The position numbers and the translations under genes were made by a program. A stretch of DNA of 64,000 nucleotides, taken from positions 77,522,875-77,586,874 of the forward strand of contig CM077644.1 in the NCBI GenBank assembly GCA_039707465.1. Direction: 5' to 3'. Below the pieces are notes generated by a model, which ran no database searches, was not told the origin of the DNA, and was given only the letters and a program-made list of their open reading frames with translations. Below, one piece after another: positions 24,214 to 35,519 of the stretch. Position 1 is the first letter of the stretch; each line of letters opens with the position of its first letter. This stretch comes from Rhabdophis nuchalis. Lineage: Eukaryota > Chordata > Lepidosauria > Squamata > Natricidae.

Positions 24214-26249
24214 GAGCCTCCATGCTATTTAAATGAGATTCCCCTTTAATGATGATACTCTAAAACTGCTGCCAATAATCTCAGAACCACCAAGAGCTCA
24301 GCACAGCAAAAACATTCAGGTATCAAACAGCTAGAGGTCCAGTTAAAACTTTTTCTTTCATTGTTGACAAAAGATTCGCATAATTACTGGTTTGAAGTTG
24401 ATTTGACCCGAGTGTGGTCAATATGGCTTCAGGTTAAAAAAAAAAGTATGCATTCATAGGGTTGGGATCATAAAATTGGAACAGAAGCTAAGTTATAGTA
24501 GATTTTTGATAATACATCTCTGTTGAAAGTGAAACTGCTACTATTAAAAAAAAATCTTGGAGACACTTGTCATATAACCCCTGGTTTTGTAATAGGTGGT
24601 TTCTCAGATTTGCCAAATTTCCTCTTGCTCAATTTATAAAGAATGTTTAAGTGAAATAGCTCAGGTTTAAAAGACTTAAGATATCTAATATTTTCAGGAA
24701 ACACTACTGGACTCTTAACTTTACTTCCCCAGAATGCATACTTTGTGATTGCAGTAAGAGTGAACAGTAATTGACCTCAGACCAGGACCATCTTTGTAGT
24801 CCTTTCTAGGCTTTTAGCCTGCACATAGTTGATTAGCTATCAGATTGAAAAGAACGTGTAGAAAAGATGAGAGTACATTGGCTAGTCTCAATTTTTTTTA
24901 TTACAAGGGAGTTAGTGACAAAGCTGGACCAAGAATGGGGAGATCCGGTTTCAAGTCCATTCTTATTTATGAAACTCCTTGAGTTATTTCTGACCAATCA
25001 TTCTCTCTCAGCCTAACTTACCTCACAAGATTCCTGGGAACATAACAAAGGCACCATATAAATTACCTTCTGCTCTTGGATGAAGAGCAAGTTACAAATC
25101 CAGCAACTGTACAAAATAAACGTATTCAAAAAACCATATTAAAGACTGCCAAGAGTTGCAAATATTCCAACACACGCCTGCTGAGAACAGTGATCACAAT
25201 CATGATTTCAGCCAAATGTACTTACAACCCTCCTGGAGACACTAATAGCTATTAATATAATTGAAGATGAGCAATTCTATGTGTGCCTAGAATGTATTAT
25301 GAACATTAGCATCATGTAGCCTCATTGTTAGGATTGCTGGTCCTAGGGTAACATGAAGTTCCAGATCTTAAAGAAGACTAAGAAATATTCTGGCTTTAGA
25401 ATCCAGAGATTGTAAGCCACTGAAAATCTAAAATGCAGAGATATGTACAATAAGTCTACCTTACTGCTATCCTTATCAACAGGCATTCTCCTGGTTGTAC
25501 CATATTTGTAGATGTCTATTTGACATTAATCAGAAAAGGGTGTTTTTGAAAGAAAGAAAAATCTTTGAAATTTGTCACCTTTGCCATTACTTTAAATCTA
25601 TTGGATCTGGGTTGCAAAAATCTGAATGTCCACTGTATAGTAGCAAAGGGGGTCTAGAAGTTTGGGATATTATAGCCCAGCTTTGGTAGCTTTTCCAAGG
25701 CTCTCAAGCAACTTCCCTAAACATTTCTTCCAAAAGGGGCTTTTTAATCAACCCGAGCTTCATAGACCTAGCCAGTCCTAAACTTAAGACTACAACTTTA
25801 GAATATCTTTTGAAAAAGTCTGTTTCAAAAGGGAAGAACAACTTGACAGAGTAAATGTTTTGTTCTAGAAATTCAGTCTAAAATTTCTTTGTGACTTCGG
25901 CATGAACAAAATGAAAATTTAATAATTGAAGAAAAGCCATACTTTCTATTTGTTTCCTAATTGTTAGATATGTAATGTAATGAACTACAACCTTAATCAA
26001 ATGAGGGGTGTTTGTAGCACTTATGAAAGTACTCTGAAACAGATAATCAAACTTGAGCAAGTTAAAAAATTTGAACACAATTATTTTGAATTATTTCTGC
26101 ATTTCTTTTTTTCAGAAAAACCTGAATCTGTTTTCTAACAAGGGAAAAAAGACAAGTTACACTGATGCCGTAATCTCCCTTGATGATATTTTAAATGTCT
26201 TATAAAAATGTCATCACTTTAATAGTAGAAATGGTGAGATGAGTAATGT

Positions 26250-26539
26250 TTACGTGGAGGGGAAAACCTTTGCTTTTCCTCTGCTGTTCTGTGAGTGCGC
26301 ACATATGCAGATGAGCCTGTCAGAGAGTATCCCTCCTCCTACACCACTTTGTAGAGGAAGTTTGCTGATATATTACTGAAACCGATTCTTCAAAGCCTGC
26401 AAGGAAGGAGAAAAAAAAAAGGCAAGGAACACTCCCACACACTCACACACATACACAAAACCACAACAACCATTCAAAAGCTTGGACGTGCATTGATTTG
26501 TTCTACTAGAGAGTGGAACAGCAGCCTGAAGAACTTATG
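26250..26539 (+). promoter_or_regulatory. PDE4B: Probable promoter and 5' UTR of the PDE4B2-type short form
   Basis: This segment lies directly before the short-form start codon and is repeat-free. It contains an octamer-like ATATGCAGATGA (26303-26314), a purine-rich AAGGAAGGAGAAAAAA run and a CA-rich CACACACTCACACACATACA run. No canonical TATA box is at a convincing distance. The transcription start is not determinable here. Position before an internal first exon is the main argument. Confidence 0.5.
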
Positions 26540-26767
26540 ATGAAAGAGCACTGCAGTCCCTACAGCAGTGTTGGACCAAGTCGGATCAGCAATTCCACCA
26601 TGGAAAGCCTGCCGTCACTCAAGCCTAACTACATGTCCGTGTGTTTATTTGCAGAAGAATCTTATCAAAAATTAGCAATGGAAACTTTGGAGGAATTGGA
26701 CTGGTGTTTAGACCAACTTGAAACTATTCAGACTTATCGATCTGTTAGTGAGATGGCATCCAATAAG
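26540..26767 (+). CDS. PDE4B: PDE4B2-type short-form first coding exon, overlapping the UCR2 exon
   Basis: From ATG at 26540 the frame encodes 38 isoform-specific residues ([12 protein letters not shown] ... NYMSVCLFA) and then the UCR2 start [17 protein letters not shown]. Mammalian PDE4B2 starts MKEHGG and reaches [11 protein letters not shown], so the start at the second of two adjacent ATGs (26537, 26540) is chosen by homology; the first would add one Met. The unique part is one residue shorter than I recall for human. The resulting protein is 563 residues, lacks UCR1 and LR1, and keeps UCR2. Bases 26645-26654 serve both as codons for CLFA and as the acceptor for the long form. Donor GTAAGA is at 26768. 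Confidence 0.93.
26655..26767 (+). CDS. PDE4B: PDE4B exon: first half of UCR2 (long-form version)
   Basis: With acceptor TTATTTGCAG ending at 26654, the first two bases join the G at 2188 to form Glu. Then come 37 codons ending SEMASNK in phase 0. UCR2 is the autoinhibitory module that folds over the catalytic pocket and contacts UCR1 in long forms. The same bases are used in the same frame by the short form starting at 26540, so both forms share UCR2 exactly. Confidence 0.95.
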
Positions 26768-29208
26768 GTAAGAAAGAAAAATTACATGCAAACAAATGCA
26801 TTTTAAGAACAAAATGAAAAGTTATGAATTTTTCTGCCTTCCCTTGCTAGGTCAGGTTGCTGACCTATTGTAAAAAATTAAAGCAATAGAAATGAATGAG
26901 TCCACATTTTCAAAATCCTTACCAGAATATTATTGAAGTTAATCGAGTATTGCTACTTTTAATGTTATACAATTAAATATAACATGTGCTATTATTAATA
27001 AAACAGCAATTTAGAAAGGTGGAAAACAAATTCTAGCATATAACTGTAGTGCCAAAAGTAATTCTAGAAATATTCTTATGTTATTTCTACAATGTATACC
27101 AGCAGTAGCAATCATCAGCAAATCAACTGAAAAGAATGATGTAGATAAAAAGTACAACTATCCTTATGAAACTTTTGCTAGTTTTTTCCCCCTTCAATAA
27201 ATTAAATTGCTTATAATGGTGCACATTTCAACCAACAATCTTTAGTTACCATGGATTGTATACATGGGACCTGTTTTAATTTTAGTTATATATTTTTGCA
27301 TGTGGCAGCAATTCATATAAAATACCGCTTCATCAGTAGAAATATTTCTAAACTGTGTAAGAAGGTATAATGAGTAGTTGAATTTCAGACTTGAGTTATC
27401 TAAAATATTTTATTCTTATTATAATTTAGTATTGTGTATTTGTTTGCATTCTAAAGTGTTCATTTTTTTCTAAAGAGAAATACATCCTTTTCCATGTATT
27501 TAATACCTGAGTTGGATATTATTTAAAATTGAAACCACTCCTTAGTTGGCTAGCAGCCAAACTTTTGGGTAACAAAAGGCCAATGTATTCCCTGAAGGCA
27601 TGGGTATCACCTCAGCTATAATCTCAGGCATTTTTGAGAGAAAACATGGCTGACTGAAGATCTTAATAAATTTTTGCTCAGTGTTAAAGCAAAGACTTCA
27701 CACTCTGGTTTGATCAGTGAACAATGTGTGTACCTTTCTTTAGAGGCTTTCAACTGAATGGAAGGAAACAGCCCCTTCCCCAATTTACTTAGAACTCTAT
27801 TGTTAACTCTCTTTTATCAGTCTCATCCCATCTAGAAGTCCTTTACAATGGCCATTATAGGATGGCCATTAGGCTGGAACCTTATGCAGATACTTTGCAG
27901 TTTGTTTCTATTATTAAGTAAAGAATAATCAACTTTAATGAGATGAAGATGATACAACTGTTCTCCATAAAAAAAAGCTATTCAAGCGGATAGGACATCA
28001 ATTTTGGAATACAAATAAAATTAAAAATAGATTTTTTTAAAAAAAAACCCATCTAAATAAAATTGCAGTCCCAATTTTACTTCTCTTAGATTAAGATCTT
28101 AGATCCTACATATATACTGTATATGAAATGAGATTACATTGCCCTTCTCATTTTGTCTCCATCGTATTTATTATGTGTTGCAATTTTTGAAAAACCATTT
28201 GAAAATTTAATGCTTACAGCTGAAAATAAAAAGCAAATTGAACTTTTCAGAACCTAAAAAGCCTTTTGAAATATGCTGAGTTATTGTCAAATTTCCCACA
28301 TCTGTGAAGTATCTGAATAATCTGTCTTCCTTCCGTCAAAGACTTCTGCATAGAAATTTGCTAATTGCAAAACAATCAAATGTTTTGAAAACAGGATGTT
28401 TCTAGCTCCCCATAGTAAAGACCAGAAAAACAGAAGAGAAAGGAAGGCAGCAAGTAGATCCTGCAGGATTCCAAGTGTGAGGGCTGTAAAAACAGTGACC
28501 TATCTTCCTGACCTCTGCTATTGCTAAGTTCCTGGCTCCGTGCCACTGAAGCCCAAACTACGTCATTTCAGAATGATAGTGGGCATGGCACAGCTGTTGT
28601 AAGTGTGACTCGAATTTCCTGTCTCCTTCCTGACAGACGTAGTTTTAAAACTACAGCATTGCAAAAACAGGAGACAACAGAGGAAAGATTGGTTTTGAAT
28701 CGCTTTTCAGAATTGCTTCCCAAAAGATGATTCTTGATATTGATAAAAGCCAAGAGATCCTACGTGAAAATATTCAGGGTTTTTTCTTTCTTTCCGTAAA
28801 CAAGCTGGAAATATTTAAGTAAAACAATTACTTAGAAACATGAGGAATTTATTCCCTGCCATTCAGGAGAGAGATTCAGAAACTTTTAAAAACAATTGTG
28901 AAAATGCATAAAGCAAACACCCTCAGCAACCACTCCTTTATACAGCACAGGAATACATGTGGTTTGGCATATGTTTTACTTAAATGATAAAACTTTTCAG
29001 TTCTATCCAATCACATGATATCAATTAGAAATTTGCTGCTGCTAGCCCTACAGTTTCATCGTTTTTTCTGATGTAGTTTCTATTCATTGGGCAGATAAGT
29101 CTGGTTTTGATATAACCTGGTCTCTCTAAAAGCAGGCAGAGACTTAGGGCATCCTTATGTTATAACATTATAGGTATTTCTAGATGATTAGTAAACATTA
29201 ATCTATAT

Positions 29209-29421
29209 CAGTGGTTCCCAACCCACACCCCACAGGGGAGCAATTTGATTTTTAATAGGGCAATATGAACCTTGTTTAAACTAAGTTAATGGCCTTTTAG
29301 GTTTCCTCCATGTGAGTAGCGTTCACTTTTTGGGTAAAGTAAGAATTATATGTCACGGGTGGCATCAGGATTTTAAACGTGCTTAGGTGGGCCATGGCCA
29401 AAAAAAGGTTGGGAACCACTG
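29209..29421. mobile_element. hAT MITE (CAGTGGTTCCCAACC family)
   Basis: The termini are CAGTGGTTCCCAACC and its exact inverse GGTTGGGAACCACTG. It is flanked by ATCTATAT (29201-29208) and GTCTATAT (29422-29429), an 8-bp duplication with one mismatch. It is 213 bases with no transposase. Termini resemble the MER5/SPIN-like part of the hAT superfamily. Confidence 0.88.
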
Positions 29422-31968
29422 GTCTATATAAGCACTGTATTAACAAATAATAATTGGTATTTGTGACTTTCAACTTTGTGATTATATCGCATGGCCTCTT
29501 AAATAGACAAAAAAATGGACCAAATAATATTCCCAAATATTTGTCTGTCTGCTAATATGAAGGGTTTGTAACTCCACGTTTTAATATGACTTTATATACA
29601 ATTGAGATTAGTGAATTTAAAATATTATATTCCTATTACACATTTTTTGTTATAAAATTAGGACTTCAATTTGCCAGGATAGCGTATTTTTAGTTCTCCT
29701 GGGCAATAATTTTGATAGTGTTGAAGACTTTAATATCAGTTTGCTTTTACTTAGGTAATTATATTACATATTATGTTTATGGCTGAAGAATTTACCAAGT
29801 TTCTTTTTCCACATGTGAGTCTAGCTATTTTATATATGGCATGACTGATGTAAGGGGAGCAGCAGCAGTCACATAATCAGACAGGCTGAGATTTTTAGAG
29901 CCACTCAAATGACCCCAAGGGAGATGCATCCTTCCATCACGTAGGCACTTTCTGAAATGTCTCATTATACCTCCTCTCCTTTGTTAGCAATGTCACATAC
30001 TAGACCATTGTCCTCCTTATCTGTAAACTAAAATCTATTGATGTATACAGAACTTTCACTACGCTCCTTCCAAAGGGTTTTCAAGCACATAGGACACTCA
30101 CGTCTTGGTTTTAGGAGGCTAAATAAACTAAACAGAGTACTCTAATGTAAACTTTGGAGGTAATTCCTTGGCTGTTTGCCCCTTGCCTATGTGCTTCATT
30201 GCACAATGTCCATATTGAGAAATGGGGGGGACCTCATGGTGAGTCTGCCAGGACTGAATCTAGCTCACTTGGTACGTGATGTTTTGCTTAAGGTGTGCCA
30301 AGCTGTTCTTGCTTTTGAGTTTACTGTAATTTCCTTTGTTTAATCTGCATTACAAAATAGTCATACATCTCTAAAAGATTTACTTGGATTAACTGTTGGC
30401 AATCAACTAGAAAACCTGCTACTTCCATTTTCTTTGTTTCTTACGAGGGAGCTTTAACAGCTGTGAATCATAGATTTCTTTGGGACTCCCATTTGACCTT
30501 AGGAACTGTGGTTTAAGCAAAGAAATGTTTCTAGAAAAGAAAGACTAATAAGCCATAAGAGTTGACTCAGAATTACCCGCAGTTTTATATAAAGCACAAT
30601 AAACATATGATAAATCTCAAGTGAACTCAAGCTAGAGAAATTCAATGCTTGCAAGTATGAGGTTGTTCAAAAATAATTATTTAATTTAATTAATTTTAAA
30701 TTTGATGTTACAGTGAAAAGACTTGTTTCTTATTGAATCTGAGGAACAGGTTTGTGTGATAACCTCTGAACCTCATCACTTGGTTTTCAGGTAGAATAAG
30801 AAACCATGTTGTTTCTTATTTGAAGAAGTGAATTGTGCAAATATTTGGGTCTTTGGTCATGTTTCTCAATCTGAGCATCTTTACAATGTGTAGTCTTCAA
30901 CGCTCAGAAATGCCCAAACCAATCAGAAAAAACACTGATTTAAGATACTAAACACAACCTAACAATTGTCATTGGTATTAAATGATTGCCTGCTATTAAA
31001 AAACAAACTAAAAAAATGTCAGAAAAAGAATTGCTAATATTTCTATAGTTGCTTTGCTTTTAACCCACTCTGATATTTGCTGCACTCTGATATGTTAAAG
31101 AAATAGAGCATTTTTATAGAATCTATAAATTTTGCTTTACTACTGTTATTTAGTCATAGATGTATAGGTCCAAAAGCCTTTATTACTGGGCTTTATTCTT
31201 TATACATAACGATTTTAGATCTCATCAAAATGCGTTGTTTCAATTTGCTGGTTTTGTCTTTATCCTTAAGGGCTTTACCCTTTTTGTCACTAGATACCTT
31301 TCAGAATATTTTTTTCATGTGTCACTTACCAAAATGGAACTTCCCTAACCTCATTTAACAGTAACCCCACTGTTCACTTTAATATCCCAGAATGTGGATG
31401 ATGGAGGATGTCTACCATCACTGAAGTAATGGCTGCCTGATAAAATGTGTACATAGCCTACAAGTTGCTAGTTGGTAATTTAAACTGTTTTCTAAAAGAC
31501 AGAACAACCACTAAACATGTCTTTGAAATAGAATGCAGAAAGATCAAATTGTGTCATAAAATTTCCTCCAGCCAACCAAACTCAGGGTTTTATCAAAGCG
31601 TGTTGTAAATTAGCACAATAAACATAGCAAAGCATAGTCAAGAATGCTGAAGTTTCTGTAAGGGGTATGTTTGAACAAATTAACCATTTGTATTCTTGCC
31701 CGATGTGTTTAGATACCATTCCTCCTCTTTACAAATAGGTTGAAAGTGTTTTGTCGTGACTCATTTATTTCATATATACAACCACATGTTTAATATGACT
31801 TTTGTTTGTCTACATGTAAAATACCATATTTTCAGCAGGTCACCTTTTCCACATGATGGGGGGGAGGTGTTAAAGATGGTTTTAATAGGTGGGAGCACCT
31901 CGTTGATTTTTCCTGGGCAGGAACATAAGCATACCTACACCCGTGAAAATCTACGAAAGCAAATAAAT

Positions 31969-31970
<2 letters not shown>

Positions 31971-32005
<35 letters not shown>
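31971..32005. repeat. (GT)n microsatellite
   Basis: About 17 GT units inside the Penelope-like repeat complex; a second, shorter GT run is at 32822-32844. Confidence 0.9.
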
Positions 32006-32009
<4 letters not shown>

Positions 32010-32076
32010 AGAGATAATTATCACAGCTCCTGTTAAGAGGTCCCTTTAAGGGGAGGAGACTCAACGTCATCCCAAC

Positions 32077-32180
<104 letters not shown>

Positions 32181-32845
32181 CTTTCGTAGATTTTCACGGG
32201 TGTAGGTATGCTGGTATTGTCTTCGGGTGTTTTCCCGTGTAAGTATGAAATTGTTTTTGCAACGTTTCAGCAAGATCTCACTTGCCATCTTCAGGCTTCG
32301 GTCTGTGGTTACGAAGGCGTCGCCCTTCCTTAAATCTTGGGGGGGGGTGGAGTGCTGGCTGTTGTTGTGAGTGGGTTGATTGGCTGTGCAGCTGTATCAT
32401 GATTGGTAGATTGATGCTGATTGGTCTTATTTGTATGTTTCTCCTTATTTTGAATTTCAACGGCTTGGATGGAGGGTGGGGCTTGTCTGTTGGTCAGTGC
32501 TGGTTTCCAGATGTCTGGTAGGCGAGAGGTGTCGTTACGTTTGTTCATATTGTTAGGTTGCTTCTCTATTTCGATGGCTTCTCTGATTATTCTCCTGTTC
32601 AGCTGTTCAGCCTTGGAGATCAATTTAGTTCCTTGAAAGTCAATATTATGTCCTGTAGTTTTGAAATGTTGATAAAGAGATGAGGTATTAAGCTGATTTT
32701 TTACTGCATTCTTATGTTCTGCGACACGTGCACTTATTCTTCTGTTGGTTTGTCCTATCTTGCCGAAACGTTGCAAAAACAATTTCATACTTACACGGGA
32801 AAATACCTGAAGACAACAATACGTGTGTGTGTGTGTGTGTGTGTT

Positions 32846-33010
32846 AGTTTTATGAGCTGATCAATAAATAAACCAGAGAGACTAGATAGATCTATATTGA
32901 GCTTTTTAGCTCTCATCAGCTAGCCATACCCTTACTGGGATTCGAACAGGGGCTGTATTGCATATCAGGCAGGAGCCTTTAAACATTCAGCCAGCCAGGC
33001 TCTTCCCATT
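32846..33010 (-). repeat. tRNA-derived SINE-like copy with AC-dinucleotide tail (minus strand)
   Basis: Read on the minus strand it has a tRNA-like head with box B CTGTTCGAATCCCAG, then GTATGGCTAGCTGATGAGAG, and ends CATAAAACTAACAC running into the (AC)n of 32822-32844. It is the inverted partner of 33223-33393. Confidence 0.65.
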
Positions 33011-33052
33011 GCATCAGCTGAGACAGGAGGATTAGTATCTGTCATATATATA

Positions 33053-33185
33053 TAAAAAATTACACAACATAATTCTTGGCTGGCTGTCTAGATGGTCTCT
33101 GGTGATGAGCCGAAAGGCAGGAAAGGAAACAGTATGTCTCCTCCCTTAATTGGGGCCTAATAACAGGTTGTTGTGAAACAATTAC
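33053..33185. repeat. 131-bp direct repeat, copy 1
   Basis: The block from AAAAAATTACACAACATAAT through GAAACAATTAC recurs at 33397-33531 with only a few differences. It contains GATGAGCCGAAAGGCAGG and CCTTAATTGGGGCC. Family unknown. Each copy follows one of the two SINE-like units. Confidence 0.85.
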
Positions 33186-33222
33186 CTATACTAATATACC
33201 CTATCTCAGCTGATTCAATAAG

Positions 33223-33393
33223 GGGAACCGGCTTGGCTAAAGTGCTAGGCTCCCTGCCTAGCATGCAACAGAGCCCCGGTTCGAATCCCAGTAAGGGGTA
33301 TGGCCAGCTGATGAGAGCTAATAAGCTCGAAATAGATCTATCCTGGTCTCTCTCTAATTTAATTTATTGAACAGCTCATAAAACTAACACACA
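33223..33393 (+). repeat. tRNA-derived SINE-like copy with AC-dinucleotide tail (plus strand)
   Basis: The head GGCTTGGCTAAAGTGCTAGG resembles a tRNA box A region, and CCGGTTCGAATCCCAGTAAG holds a consensus-type box B. The body includes CAGCTGATGAGAGCTAA and the 3' end CATAAAACTAACACACA. The head could be mistaken for a tRNA gene, but no acceptor stem closes. Inverted copy at 32846-33010. Confidence 0.68.
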
Positions 33394-33396
33394 TAT

Positions 33397-33531
33397 CTAA
33401 AAAATTACACAACGTAATTCTTGGCTTGCTGTCTAGATGGTCTCTGGTGATGAGCCGAAAGGCAGGAAAGGAAACAGTATGTCTCCTCCCTTAATTGGGG
33501 CCTAATAACAGGTTGTTGTGAAACAATTACA
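33397..33531. repeat. 131-bp direct repeat, copy 2
   Basis: Near-identical to 33053-33185 (for example CATAATTC/CGTAATTC and GGCTGGCTG/GGCTTGCTG differences). The high identity indicates a recent duplication or two young copies of one element. Confidence 0.85.
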
Positions 33532-34974
33532 TATATATTTCACTCTTGTCAAGAAAACCAAATGGATATTATTCATATAGTACACAAGAATCTTGATTCA
33601 GAGAAGACTTATTTTTCATGATATATGAATAGAACAATTCAGGACAACAGAAAGAGAAAAATACTGGGAATTAACTAGTGATTTAATTAGTATGGCCCAT
33701 GATTGATGATTTAATTATTATGGATAATCATGATGATTTAATTATTATGGCCATTAGTGTTTCCTTATATAAAACTTGCACTTACTGATTGTCTGAAAAC
33801 CATTTGAAAAATATTAGCAAAAGAAGAAACACTTTTGCCCCTTATTTACAAAATGATTTTTCGGAGGAGAGGGGAGGATAACTTGTTAGATTGGAAGGTG
33901 ATATTCAAGGAAATGTGTGCTTTTAAAATATTTTTGGTCTTGAGCCAGAATTTAGTGATGTGCATTCGTGCATAACTTGTCTCTAGCTCTGTACTATTTA
34001 TTATCCTTTGTTTAAACTGGATTATAGGGCCAAATAAAGCATTTAGTAGAACTAAGATTTCCCAAACATACCATCAGCCGATGCCAACTTCTCCTGCACT
34101 TTTTCCTGTGTTTCCACGTGATATGAATCTTTATACAGGTCTTTGTGTCTGTATCTCTTTTTATCAGACATATATTTAAAGGCAGGTGCTAAATTAAAGG
34201 AGTGCTAAGTTCTCCCTTTGTTTTTAGAGAAGCAAACTCATCCTGGAAAAGAGGTTTTATTCTGACAAGATTCCAAATGATATTTACACTTGACATTGGC
34301 CCAAACGACCATACAATATAGTAAATTCTATCTAAAAACATTCTAATGTTCTAAACCAATAGTGGAAGAAAAATGTGCACAAGAGCTAAAATAGGTTGCA
34401 TGTAACTACCTATATTTTGTTATATTTTGTTAAAGTGGCATGAAACAAAGCACTAGTATATACATGTTGGTACTCCACTTTAATCTCTTTGCATAATATT
34501 ATGCTTTTTCACCCCAGAATTAATCATAAAGGGAGGAGGTCAGAGAAGAAATTTTGCTCCTTTTCTTTTAAATACCTACTGCCTAAAGTTAATCTAATAA
34601 ATCCATGCCTTCCCATCTTGGTCTAGCTACTGGAAATTATCATAAGGGGAAATTATTTTACTTTAATTTAGTTTATGATGACAAATTCCAAAAGTTAAAT
34701 AAGTTCAAGAGACTACAGAAATTCATCTTACTTCCATATTATTTTCACAATGACAAAACAAAAGGCATGTGTTGTTGATAAAGGCTAAACATTATTAAGA
34801 CCAAGAGAAGTAAATTAAAATAACTTTTAAAAATTTAACTTCACTGAAATCAGTAAGGCTTCATCTTGACTGGAACATATCCAAAACTGTTTTGAGATAG
34901 ATTTTAATTTGGGGGATTTTATATTATTTTAGCACAGGGTATGATTTAATTGCTTTTTAAAATTTTGTACTTTT

Positions 34975-35068
34975 GTGATATTTGTTATGTTTTAAATTTC
35001 CTGTGGCCACCCTGGGTCCTTTTTGGAGAAGGTGCGGGGTATAAATTTGAATTTAAAAAAAAAAAAAG
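34975..35068 (+). repeat. L2/CR1-type LINE 3' tail
   Basis: AAATTTCCTGTGGCCACCC, CTGGGTCC and GGTGCGGGGTATAAATTTG plus a poly-A match the 3' ends at 38935, 40150 and 50815. Only the last roughly 90 bases are recognisable. Confidence 0.65.
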
Positions 35069-35139
35069 CTGGTACAAAATGAGCATTGTGTTTTTATTTC
35101 AGAACTGTTTACACAATCCTGATATTTAGGAAACAAGCA

Positions 35140-35519
35140 TTTCCCTCAAAAAAGAGGCTGAAAATCTGGATGCAGCTTATACACTGAATACAGCATTTTT
35201 TGCCTCCCGAAACCCTGCCCCCTTCACCAAAATGGCTGTGCATAGCCCTTTAGGCGGCTTTCAGAGTGCTCCTGGGGGCCAGGAAGGGCAAAAATGAGCG
35301 AAAAACGGACCGTTTTTTGCTCAATTTCCACCTCCCCCAGTCCCCGGGAGCACTCTATAAGCCTCCTAAAGGCTATGCATGCCCTTTTTTTTGGACAAAA
35401 AACAGGCCTATTTTTGTGAAAAACGGGCCATTTTGGGGAGGTCTGCAGAGTGCAAAAACTTTTTTTTAAAATTTGCGTCTTCAAAACCTTGGTGCATCTT
35501 ATACTCCAAAAAATATGGT
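35140..35519. mobile_element. GGAGTATAAGACGCAC-type MITE, reverse orientation
   Basis: The interior is the inverse of 5080-5638 (AATGGCTGTGCATAGCC, GAGTGCTCCTGGGGGCC, AAACGGGCCATTTTGG). The right end TGCATCTTATACTCCAAAAA is a good terminus, while the left end (GATGCAGCTTATACACTG) is degraded. ORFs on both strands inside it are shadows. Confidence 0.72.

Larger units (their letters stand above)
2189..26539 (+). other. PDE4B: 24-kb intron (long forms) and upstream region of the PDE4B2-type start
   Basis: A long AT-rich intron. Recognisable contents are listed separately: Penelope-like fragments (3350-3475, 11100-11500), 5S-like fragment (4590-4678), TCTG/TCTA microsatellite (4911), dispersed TIR elements (5080, 7998, 19402), a further TIR element (6718), hAT elements (10625, 23479), a LINE 3' end (about 19265), an R2/R4-like LINE fragment (about 22250) and a 35-bp minisatellite (24086). 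Elsewhere, notably 14.2-19.2 kb and 24.2-26.2 kb, I recognise no repeat and no coding sequence. ORFs of 60-120 codons here look like chance. Confidence 0.75.

Noticed and set aside
26513..26536. GTG at 26513 as start of the short form
   Set aside because: GTG is not a normal vertebrate start; ATGs at 26537 and 26540 follow in frame, and homology supports MKEH.
32330..32788. Host gene with GIY-YIG-like region
   Set aside because: Sequence style and inverted terminal blocks identify it as a Penelope-like retroelement fragment lacking its motif core.
33230..33300. tRNA gene
   Set aside because: Box A- and B-like words are present, but no closed acceptor stem; the segment continues into a SINE body that has an inverted copy nearby.
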